64,000 nt of DNA from Arenicola marina. Its lineage: Eukaryota > Annelida > Polychaeta > Arenicolidae. Location: NCBI GenBank assembly GCA_964019135.1, contig OZ025249.1:36469759-36533758 (forward strand). The letters are read 5' to 3'. Shown in pieces: positions 53,201 to 64,000 of this stretch (positions within the stretch are counted from its first letter, which is position 1; each line of letters starts with the position of its first letter). The position numbers and the translations under genes were made by a program. Below the pieces are notes generated by a model, which worked only from the letters and a program-made list of their open reading frames with translations, did not search any database and had not been told where the DNA came from.

Positions 53201-56200
53201 TGACTGGGTGGGTAGCCTCGCAGTGACTGTGTGGGTAACGCCGCAGCGACTGGGTGGGTAATACAGCAGTGACTGGGTGGGTAACCCCGCAGTGACTGGG
53301 TGGGTAACCTCGCAGTGACTGGGTGGGTAACGCCGCAGCGACTGGGTGGGTAACACAGCAGTGACTGGGTGGGTAGCCCCCGCAGTGACCGGGTGAGTAA
53401 CACAGCAGTGACTGGGTGGGTAAGCCCGCGTTGACTGGGTGGGTAACCCAGCAGTGACTGGGTGGGTAACCCAGCAGTGACTGGGTGGGTAACACCGCAG
53501 TGACTGGGTGGGTAACACAGCAGTGACTGGGTGGGTAACACAGCAGTGACTGGGTGGTTAGCCCCGCAGTGACTGGGTGGGTAACCCAGCAGTGACTGGA
53601 TGGGTAACACAGCAGTGACTGGATGGGTAACCCAGAAGTGACTGGATGGGTAACACAGCAGTGACTGGGTGGGCAACACAGCAGTGACTGGGTGGGTAAC
53701 ACAGCAGTGACTGGGTGGGTAACACAGCAGTGACTGGGTGGGTAATCCAGCAGTGACTGGATGGGTAACACAGCAGTGACTGGGTGGGTAACCCAGTAGT
53801 GACTGGATGGGTAACACAGCAGTGACTGGGTGGGTAACCCCGCAGTGACTGGGTGTAAAGCCTCGCAGTGACTCGGTGGGTAACACAGCAGTGACTGGGT
53901 GGGTAACCCAGCAGTGACTGGATGGGTAACACAGCAGTGACTGGGTGGGTGATACAGCAGTGACTGGGTGAGTAACACAGCAGTGACTGGGTGGGTAACA
54001 GCGGTGACTGGGTGGGTAACACAGCAGTGACTGGGTGGGTAACCCCGCAGTGACTGGGTTCGTAACACAGCAGTGACTGGATGGGTAACACAGCAGTGAC
54101 TGGATGGGTAACACAGCAGTGACTGGGTGGGTAACCCAGCAGTGACTGGATGGGTAACACAGCAGTGATTGGGGGGGTAACACAGCAGTGACTGGGTGGG
54201 TAACCCAGCAGTGACTGGGTGAGTAACCTCGCAGTGACTGGGTGGGTAGCCCCGCAGTGACTAGGTGAGTAACACAGCAGTTACTGGGTAAGTAACACAG
54301 CAGTGACTGGGTGGGTAACACAGCAGTGATTGGGTGGGCAACCCCGCAGTGACTGGGTGGGTAGCCTCGCAGTGACTCGTTGGGTAACCCAGCAGTGACT
54401 GGGTGGGTAACACAGCAGTGACTGGGTGGGTAACCCAGCAGTGACAGGATGGGTAACACCGCAGTGCATGGGTGGGTAACACAGCAGTGAGTGAGTGGGT
54501 AACACAGCAGTGACTGGATGGGTAACACAGCAGTGACTGGGTGGGTAACACAGCAGTGACTGGATGGGTAAAACAGCAGTGACTGGGTGGGTAACACAGC
54601 AATGACTGGGTGGGTAACACAGCAGGGACTGGGTGGGTAACACAGCAGTGACTGGGTGGGTAACACAGCAGTGACTGGGTGGGTAACCCAGCAGTGACTG
54701 GATGGCTAACACAGCAGTGACTAGGTGGGTAACACAGCAGTGACTGGATGGGTAACACAGCAGTGACTGGGTGGGTAACACAGCAATGACTGGGTGGGTA
54801 GCCCCGCAGTGACTGGGTGGGTAACCCAGCAGTGACTGGATGGGTAACACAGCAGTGACTGGGTGGGTAACAGAGCAGTGACTGGATGGGTAACACAGCA
54901 GTGACTGGGTGGGTAACCCAGCAGTGACTGGATGGGCAACACAGCAGTGACTGGGTGGGTAAACCCGCAGTGACTGGATGGGTAGCCTAGCAGTGACTGG
55001 GTGGGTAACACAGCAGTGACTGGGTGGGTAACACAGCAGTGACTGGATGGGTAACACAGCAGTGACTTGGTGGGTAACACAGCAGTGACTGGGTGGGTAA
55101 CCCCGCAGTGACTGGGTGGGTAGCCCCGCAGTGACTGGGTGGGTAACACAGCAGTGCCTGGGTGGGTAACGCAGTGACTGGGTGGGTAAGCCCGCAGTGA
55201 CTGGGTGGGTAACACAGCAGTGACTGAGTGGGTAACCCAGCAGTGACTGGGTGGGTAACCTCGCAGTGACTGGGTGGGTAACAGCGGTGACTGGGTGGGT
55301 AACACAGCAGTGACTGGGTGGGTAACCTCGCGGTGATTGGGTGGGTAACACAGCAGTGACTGGGTGGGTAGCTCCGCAGTGACTGGGTGGGTAACCCAGC
55401 AGTGACTGGGTGGGTAACACCGCAGTGACTGGGTGGGTAACACAGCAGTGACTGGATGGGTAACACAGCAGTGACTGGGTGGGTAACCCCGCAGTAACTG
55501 GGTGGGTGGCCTCGCAGTGACTGGGTGGGTAATACAGCAGTGACTAGGTGGGTAACCCAGCAGTGACTGGATGGGTAACCCCGCAGTGACTGGGTGTGAA
55601 GCCTCGCAGTGACTGGGTGGGTAACACAGCAGTGACTGGGTGGGTAACCCAGCAGTGACTGGATGGGTGACACAGCAGTGACTGGGTGGGTAACACAGCA
55701 GTGACTGGGTGAGTAACACAGCAGTGACTGTGTGGGTAACAGCGGTGACTGGGTGGGTAACACAGCAGCGACTGGGTGGGTAACCCCGCAGTGACTGGGT
55801 TCGTGACACAGCAGTGACTGGATGGGTAACACAGCAGTGACTGGATGGGTAACACAGCAGTGACTGGGTGGGTAACCCAGCAGTGACTGGATGGGTAACA
55901 CGGCAGTGACTGGGTGGGTAACACAGCAGTGACTGGGTGGGTAACCCAGCAGTGACTGGGTGGGTAACCTCGCAGTGACTGGGTGGGTAGCCCCGCAGTG
56001 ACTAGGTGAGTAACACAGCAGTGACTGGGTGAGTAACACAGCAGTGACTGGGTGGGTAACACAGCAGTGATTGGGTGGGCAACCCCGCAGTGACTGCGTG
56101 GGTAGCCTCGCAGTTACTCGTATGGTAACCCAGCAGTGACTGGGTGGGTAACCTCGCAGTGACTGGGTGGGTACCCCAGCAGTGACAGGATGGGTAACAC

Positions 56201-59200
56201 CGCAGTGCATGGGTGGGTAACACAGCAGTGAGTGAGTGGGTAACACAGCAGTGACTGGATGGGTAACACAGCAGTGACTGGGTGGGTAACACAGCAGTGA
56301 CTGGATGGGTAAAACAGCAGTGACTGGGTGGGTAACACAGCAGTGACTGGGTGGGTAACACAGCAGTGACTGGGTGGGTAACACAGCAGTGACTGGGTGG
56401 GTAACACAGCAGTGACTAGGTGGGTAACCCAGTAGTGACTGGATGGCTAACACAGCAGTGACTAGGTGGGTAACACAGCAGTGACTGGATGGGTAACACA
56501 GCAGTGACTGGGTGGGTAACAGCAGTGACTGGGTGGGTAACACAGCAGTGACTGGGTGGGTAACCTCGCGGTGACTGGGTGGGTAACACAGCAGTGACTG
56601 GATGGGTAACACAGCAGTGACTGGGTGGGTAACCCCGCAGTAACTGGGTGGGTGGCCTCGCAGTGACTGGGTGGGTAATACAGCAGTGACTAGGTGGGTA
56701 ACCCAGCAGTGACTGGATGGGTAACCCCGCAGTGACTGGGTGTGAAGCCTCGCAGTGACTGGGTGGGTAACACAGCAGTGACTGGGTGGGTAACCCAGCA
56801 GTGACTGGATGGGTAACACAGCAGTGACTGGGTGGGTAACACAGCAGTGACTGGGTGAGTAACACAGCAGTGACTGTGTGGGTAACAGCGGTGACTGGGT
56901 GGGTAACACAGCAGCGACTGGGTGGGTAACCCCGCAGTGACTGGGTTCGTAACACAGCAGTGACTGGATGGGTAACACAGCAGTGACTGGATGGGTAACA
57001 CTGCAGTGACTGGGTGGGTAACCCAGCAGTGACTGGATGGGTAACACAGCAGTGACTGGGTGGGTAACACAGCAGTGACTGGGTGGGTAACCCAGCAGTG
57101 ACTGGGTGGGTAACCTCGCAGTGACTGTGTGGGTAGCCCCGCAGTGACTAGGTGAGTAACACAGTGGTGACTGGGTGAGTAACACAGCAGTGACTGGGTG
57201 GGTAACACAGCAGTGATTGGGTGGGCAACCCCGCAGTGACTGGGTGGGTAGCCTCGCAGTGACTCCTATGGTAACCCAGCAGTGACTGGGTGGGTAATCT
57301 CGCAGTGACTGGGTGGGTAACCCAGCAGTGACAGGATGGGTAACACCGCAGTGACTGGGTGGGTAACACAGCAGTGACTAGGTGGGTAACAGAGCAGTGA
57401 CTGGATGGGTAACACAGCAGTGACTGGGTGTGTAACACAGCAGTGACTAGGTGGGTAACAGAGCAGTGACTGGATGGGTAACACAGCAGTGACTGGGTGT
57501 GTAACCCAGCAGTGACTGGATGGGCAACACAGCAGTGACTGGGTGGGTAACCCCGCAGTGACTGGATGGGTAGCCTAGCAGTGACTGGGTGGGTAACACA
57601 GCGGTGACTGGGTGGGTAACACAGCAGTGACTGGATGGGTAACACAACAGTGACTTGGTGGGTAACACAGCAGTGACTGGGTGGGTAACCCCGCAGTGAC
57701 TGGGTGGGTAGTCCCGCAGTGACTGGGTGGGTAACACAGCAGTGCCTGGGTGGGTAACAGCAGTGACTGGGTGGGTAAGCCCGCAGTGACTGGGTGGGTA
57801 ACACAGCAGTGACTGAGTGGGTAACCCAGCAGTGACTGGGTGGGTAACCTCGCAGTGACTGGGTGGGTAACACAGCAGTGACTGGGTGGGTAACACAGCA
57901 GTGACTGGGTGGGTAACAACAGTGACTGGGTGGGTAACCTCGCAGTGACTGGGTGGGTAACCTCGCGGTGACTGGGTGGGTAACACAGCAGTGACTGGGT
58001 GGGTAGCCCCGCAGTGATTGGGTGGGTAACCCAGCAGTGACTGGGTGGGTAGCCTCGCAGTGACTCGGTGGGTAACCCAGCAGTGACTGGGTGGGTCACC
58101 TCGCAGTGACTGGGTGGGTAACACAGCAGTGACTGGGTGGGTAAAACAGCAGTGACTGGGTGGGTAACACAGCAGTGACTGGGTGGGTAACACAGCAGTG
58201 ACTGGGTGGGTAACACAGCAGTGACTGGGTGGGTAACACAGCAGTGACTAGGTGGGTAACCCAGTAGTGACTGGATGGGTAACCCGGCAGTGACTGGGTG
58301 GGTAACAGAGCAGTGACTGGATGGGTAACACAGCAGTGACTGGGTGTGTAACCCCGCAGTGACTGGGTGGGTAGCCCCGCAGTGACTGGGTGGGTAACAC
58401 AGCAGTGCCTGGGTGGGTAACAGCAGTGACTGGGTGGGTAAGCCCGCAGTGACTGGGTGGGTAACACAGCAGTGACTGAGTGGGTAACCCAGCAGTGACT
58501 GGGTGGGTAACCTCGCAGTGACTGGGTGGGTAACACAGCAGTGACTGGGTGGGTAACACAGCAGTGACTGGGTGGGTAACAACAGTGACTGGGTGGGTAA
58601 CACAGCAGTGACTGGGTGGGTAACCTCGCGGTGACTGGGTGGGTAACCTCGCAGTGACTGGGTGGGTAGCCCCGCAGTGACTGGGTGGGTAACCCAGCAG
58701 TGACTGGGTGGGTAGCCTCGCAGTGACTCGGTGGGTAACCCAGCAGTGACTGGGTGGGTCACCTCGCAGTGACCGGGTGGGTAACACAGCAGTGACTGGG
58801 TGGGTAAAACAGCAGTGACTGGGTGGGTAACACAGCAGTGACTGGGTGGGTAACACAGCAGTGACTGGGTGGGTAACACAGCAGTGACTGGGTGGGTAAC
58901 ACAGCAGTGACTAGGTGGGTAACCCAGTAGTGACTGGATGGGTAACCCGGCAGTGACTGGGTGGGTAACAGAGCAGTGACTGGATGGGTAACACAGCAGT
59001 GACTGGGTGTGTAACCTCGCAGTGACTGGGTGGGTAACCCAGCAGTGACAGGATGGGTAACACCGCAGTGCATGGGTGGGTAACACAGCAGTGAGTGAGT
59101 GGGTAACACAGCAGTGACTGGATGGGTAACACAGCAGTGACTGGGTGGGTAACACAGCAGTGACTGGATGGGTAACACAGCAGTGACTGGATGGGTAACA

Positions 59201-60085
59201 CAGCAGTGACTGGGTGGGTAACACAGCAGTGACTGGGTGGGTAACACAGCAGTGACTGGGTGGGTAACACAGCAGTGACTGGGTGGGTAACAGCAGTGAC
59301 TGGGTGGGTAACGCAGCAGTGACTGGGTGGGTAACCTCGCGGTGACTGGGTGGGTAACACAGCAGTGACTGGATGGGTAACACAGCAGTGACTGGGTGGG
59401 TAACCCCGCAGTAACTGGGTGGGTGGCCTCGCAGTGACTGGGTGGGTAATACAGCAGTGACTAGGTGGGTAACCCAACAGTGACTGGATGGGTAACCCCG
59501 CAGTGACTGGGTGTGAAGCCTCGCAGTGACTGGGTGGGTAATACAGCAGTGACTGGGTGGGTAACCCAGCAGTGACTGGATGGGTAACACAGCAGTGACT
59601 GGGTGGGTAACACAGCAGTGACTGGGTGAGTAACACAGCAGTGACTGTGTGGGTAACAGCGGTGACTGGGTGGGTAACACAGCAGCGACTGGGTGGGTAA
59701 CCCCGCAGTGTCTGGGTTCGTAACACAGCAGTGACTGGATGGGTAACACAGCAGTGACTGGATGGGTAACACAGCAGTGACTGGGTAGGTAACCCAGCAG
59801 TGACTGGATGGGTAACACAGCAGTGACTGGGTGGGTAACACAGCCGTGACTGGGTGGGTAACCCAGCAGTGACTGGGTGGGTAACCTCGCAGTGACTGGG
59901 TGGGTAGCCCCGCAGTGACTGGGTGGGTAACACAGCAGTGACTGGGTGGGTAACCTCGCGGTGACTGGGTGGGTAACACAGCAGTGACTGGGTGGGTAGC
60001 CCCGCAGTGACTGGGTGGGTAACCCAGCAGTGACTGGGTGGGTAGCCTCGCAGTGACTCGGTGGGTAACCCAGCAGTGACTGGGT

Positions 60086-62078
60086 GGGTCACCTCGCAGT
60101 GACTGGGTGGGTAACACAGCAGTGACTGGGTGGGTAAAACAGCAGTGACTGGGTGGGTAACACAGCAGTGACTGGGTGGGTAACACAGCAGTGACTGGGT
60201 GGGTAACACAGCAGTGACTGGGTGGGTAACACAGCAGTGACTAGGTGGGTAACCCAGTAGTGACTGGATGGGTAACCCGGCAGTGACTGGGTGGGTAACA
60301 GAGCAGTGACTGGATGGGTAACACAGCAGTGACTGGGTGTGTAACCCCGCAGTGACTGGGTGGGTAGCCCCGCAGTGACTGGGTGGGTAACACAGCAGTG
60401 CCTGGGTGGGTAACAGCAGTGACTGGGTGGGTAAGCCCGCAGTGACTGGGTGGGTAACACAGCAGTGACTGAGTGGGTAACCCAGCAGTGACTGGGTGGG
60501 TAACCTCGCAGTGACTGGGTGGGTAACACAGCAGTGACTGGGTGGGTAACACAGCAGTGACTGGGTGGGTAACAACAGTGACTGGGTGGGTAACACAGCA
60601 GTGACTGGGTGGGTAACCTCGCGGTGACTGGGTGAGTAACACAGCAGTGACTGGGTGGGTAGCCCCGCAGTGACTGGGTGGGTAACCCAGCAGTGACTGG
60701 GTGGGTAGCCTCGCAGTGACTCGGTGGGTAACCCAGCAGTGACTGGGTGGGTCACCTCGCAGTGACTGGGTGGGTAACACAGCAGTGACTGGGTGGGTAA
60801 AACAGCAGTGACTGGGTGGGTAACACAGCAGTGACTGGGTGGGTAACACAGCAGTGACTGGGTGGGTAACACAGCAGTGACTGGGTGGGTAACACAGCAG
60901 TGACTAGGTGGGTAACACAGTAGTGACTGGATGGGTAACCCGGCAGTGACTGGGTGGGTAACAGAGCAGTGACTGGATGGGTAACACAGCAGTGACTGGG
61001 TGTGTAACCTCGCAGTGACTGGGTGGGTAACCCAGCAGTGACAGGATGGGTAACACCGCAGTGCATGGGTGGGTAACACAGCAGTGAGTGAGTGGGTAAC
61101 ACAGCAGTGACTGGATGGGTAACCCAGCAGTGACTGGGTGGGTAACACAGCAGTGACTGGATGGGTAACACAGCAGTGACTGGATGGGTAACACAGCAGT
61201 GACTGGGTGGGTAACACAGCAGTGACTGGGTGGGTAACACAGCAGTGACTGGGTGGGTAACACAGCAGTGACTGGGTGGGTAACAGCAGTGACTGGGTGG
61301 GTAACGCAGCAGTGACTGGGTGGGTAACCTCGCGGTGACTGGGTGGGTAACACAGCAGTGACTGGATGGGTAACACAGCAGTGACTGGGTGGGTAACCCC
61401 GCAGTAACTGGGTGGGTGGCCTCGCAGTGACTGGGTGGGTAATACAGCAGTGACTAGGTGGGTAACCCAACAGTGACTGGATGGGTAACCCCGCAGTGAC
61501 TGGGTGTGAAGCCTCGCAGTGACTGGGTGGGTAATACAGCAGTGACTGGGTGGGTAACCCAGCAGTGACTGGATGGGTAACACAGCAGTGACTGGGTGGG
61601 TAACACAGCAGTGACTGGGTGAGTAACACAGCAGTGACTGTGTGGGTAACAGCGGTGACTGGGTGGGTAACACAGCAGCGACTGGGTGGGTAACCCCGCA
61701 GTGTCTGGGTTCGTAACACAGCAGTGACTGGATGGGTAACACAGCAGTGACTGGATGGGTAACACAGCAGTGACTGGGTAGGTAACCCAGCAGTGACTGG
61801 ATGGGTAACACAGCAGTGACTGGGTGGGTAACCTCGCAGTGACTGGGTGGGTAGCCCCGCAGTGACTAGGTGAGTAACACAGCAGTGACTGGGTGAGTAA
61901 CACAGCAGTGACTGGGTGGGTAACACAGCAGTGATTGGGTGGGTAACACAGCAGTGACTGGGTGGGTAACCCAGCAGTGACTGGGTGAGTAACCTCGCAG
62001 TGACTGGGTGGGTAGCCCCGCAGTGACTAGGTGAGCAACACAGCAGTGACTGGGTGAGTAACACAGCAGTGACTGGGT
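60086..62078. repeat. Second copy of a 1993-bp higher-order repeat
   Basis: Variant markers recur at a fixed 1993-bp offset: GGGTCACCTCGC at 58093 and 60086, and again at 58756 and 60749; AGTGCCTGGG at 58404 and 60397. The parent copy begins about 58093. The match decays near the right end, so the boundary is approximate. Confidence 0.85.
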
Positions 62079-63900
62079 GGGTAACCCCGCAGTGACTGGG
62101 TGGGTAGCCTCGCAGTGACTGGGTGGGTAACGCCGCAGCGACTGGGTGGGTAATACAGCAGTGACTGGGTGGGTAACCCCGCAGTGACTGGGTGGGTAAC
62201 CTCGCAGTGACTGGGTGGGTAGCCCCGCAGTGACCGGGTGAGTAACACAGCATTGACTGGGTGGGTAAGCCCGCATTGACTGGGTGGGTAACCTCGCAGT
62301 GACTGGGTGGGTAACGCCGGAGCGACTGGGTGGGTAACACAGCAGTGACTGGGTGGGTAACACAGCAGTGACTGGGTGGGTAACCCAGCAGTGACTGGGT
62401 GGGTAACCCAGCAGTGACTCGGTGGGTAACACCGCAGTGACAGGGTGGGTAACACAGCAGTGACTGGGTGGGTAACACAGCAGTGACTGGGTGGGTAACA
62501 CAGCAGTGACTGGGTGGTTAGCCCCGCAGTGACTGGGTGGGTAACCCAGCAGTGACTGGATGGGTAACACAGCAGTGACTGGATGGGTAACCCAGAAGTG
62601 ACTGGATGGGTAACACAGCAGTGACTGGGTGGGTAACACAGCAGTGACTAGGTGGGTAGCACAGCAGTGACTGGATGGGTAACACAGCAGTGACTGGATG
62701 GGTAACACAGCAGTGACTGGGTGGGTAGCCCCGCAGTGACTGGGTGGGTAACGCAGCAGTGACTGGATGGGTAACACATCAGTGATTCGATGGGTAACCC
62801 AGCAGTGACTGGGTGGGTAACCCCGCAGTGACTGGGTGGGTAGCCTCGCAGTGACTGTGTGGGTAACGCCGCAGCGACTGGGTGGGTAATACAGCAGTGA
62901 CTGGGTGGGTAACCCCGCAGTGACTGGGTGGGTAACCTCGCAGTGACTGGATGGGTAACGCCGCAGTGACTGGGTGGGTAACACAGCAGTGACTGGGTGG
63001 GTAACACAGCAGTGACTGGGTGGTTAGCCCCGCAGTGACTGGGTGGGTAACCCAGCAGTGACTGGATGGGTAACACAGCAGTGACTGGGTGGGTAGCCCC
63101 CGCAGTGACCGGGTGAGTAACACAGCAGTGACTGGGTGGGTAAGCCCGCATTGACTGGGTGGGTAACCCAGCAGTGACTGGGTGGGTAACCCAGCAGTGA
63201 CTGGGTGGGTAACACCGCAGTGACTGGGTGGGTAACACAGCAGTGACTGGGTGGGTAACACAGCAGTGACTGGGTGGTTAGCCCCGCAGTGACTGGGTGG
63301 GTAACCCAGCAGTGACTGGATGGGTAACACAGCAGTGACTGGATGGGTAACCCAGAAGTGACTGGATGGGTAACACAGCAGTGACTGGGTGGGCAACACA
63401 GCAGTGACTGGGTGGGTAACACAGCAGTGACTGGGTGGGTAACACAGCAGTGACTGGGTGGGTAATCCAGCAGTGACTGGATGGGTAACACAGCAGTGAC
63501 TGGGTGGGTAAGCCAGTAGTGACTGGATGGGTAACACAGCAGTGACTGGGTGGGTAACCCCGCAGTGACTGGGTGTGAAGCCTCGCAGTGACTCGGTGGG
63601 TAACACAGCAGTGACTGGGTGGGTAACCCAGCAGTGACTGGATGGGTAACACAGCAGTGACTGGGTGGGTGATACAGCAGTGACTGGGTGAGTAACACAG
63701 CAGTGACTGGGTGGGTAACAGCGGTGACTGGGTGGGTAACACAGCAGTGACTGGGTGGGTAACCCCGCAGTGACTGGGTTCGTAACACAGCAGTGACTGG
63801 ATGGGTAACACAGCAGTGACTGGATGGGTAACACAGCAGTGACTGGGTGGGTAACCCAGCAGTGACTGGATGGGTAACACAGCAGTGATTGGGTGGGTAA
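60900..63900. repeat. Copy of a large duplicated block of the satellite (offset about 9.6-9.7 kb)
   Basis: Unit order at 51.3-54.2 kb is repeated at 60.9-63.9 kb. The offset is 9626 bp at 52401-52852/62027-62478 and 9720 bp at 53558-54160/63278-63880, so a small indel separates the two parts. Confidence 0.8.
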
Positions 63901-64000
63901 CACAGCAGTGACTGTGTGGGTAACAGCGGTGACTGGGTGGGTAACACAGCAGCGACTGGGTGGGTAACCCCGCAGTGTCTGGGTTCGTAACACAGCAGTG

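Larger units (their letters stand above)
44264..64000. repeat. 23-bp satellite array, about 850 units, running off the window
   Basis: Head-to-tail units of 23 bp with the constant core GTGACTGGGTGGGTAAC, followed by a variable segment (ACAG, CCCG, CTCG, GCCG or CCAG types). Rare units are 20, 22 or 24 bp long. The array is not interrupted by any other sequence over 19.7 kb, and its right end is not reached. The minus-strand repeat has no stop codon in any frame. As 3 x 23 = 69, it translates into a 23-residue cycle (HPVTAVLPTQSLL, then CYPPSHCCVT) and gives open frames of hundreds to 2281 codons. Such openness follows from the unit itself and is not evidence for a protein. Confidence 0.97.

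Noticed and set aside
44264-64000. CRISPR-like or telomeric array.
   Set aside because: Units are contiguous without spacers and have no TTAGGG-type motif. The host is a eukaryote, so this is a satellite.

Overview
The window is animal genomic DNA. It holds one intron-containing gene for a rhodopsin-class peptide GPCR, several classes of eukaryotic transposable element (a Jockey/CR1-type LINE, an RTE-type LINE 3' fragment, tRNA-derived SINEs, a foldback TIR element) and very large amounts of tandem repeat. There are no operons, Shine-Dalgarno sites or bacterial-type gene packing. The repertoire fits a marine invertebrate such as a cephalochordate, hemichordate or lophotrochozoan, but nothing in the sequence fixes the phylum.

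Layout. Positions 1-26 kb are gene-poor: a 343-bp tandem duplication (1184-1869), two SINE copies (6.5-7.1 kb), a 39-bp minisatellite of about 29 units (10.9-12.1 kb), a decayed Jockey/CR1-like LINE (13.66-16.5 kb), a 29-bp minisatellite (19.55-19.73 kb) and a purine-biased stretch (24.1-24.7 kb). I found no host gene there.

From 42,376 down to 26,994 on the minus strand runs a GPCR gene that I could assemble exon by exon: six exons, all with GT/AG junctions and matching phases, giving a 467-residue seven-helix receptor with ERY, CWGP and NPIIY motifs. Its introns carry most of the other repeats: minisatellites of 44, 33 and 49 bp, a 253-bp tandem duplication with one mismatch, a 335-bp foldback element with 8-bp target-site duplications, and an RTE-type LINE fragment. 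A cluster of four palindromic TGACGTCA (CRE) sites lies just past its stop codon.

From about 44,264 to the end of the window the sequence is a single uninterrupted satellite of 23-bp units (roughly 850 copies seen, and the array continues past the edge). It has higher-order duplications of 663, 1146, 1993 and about 9626 bp. Its minus strand is almost free of stop codons in all frames, which creates spurious open frames up to 2281 codons. I do not think it is a gene. The strongest candidates for something undescribed are this satellite and the unassigned peptide receptor.
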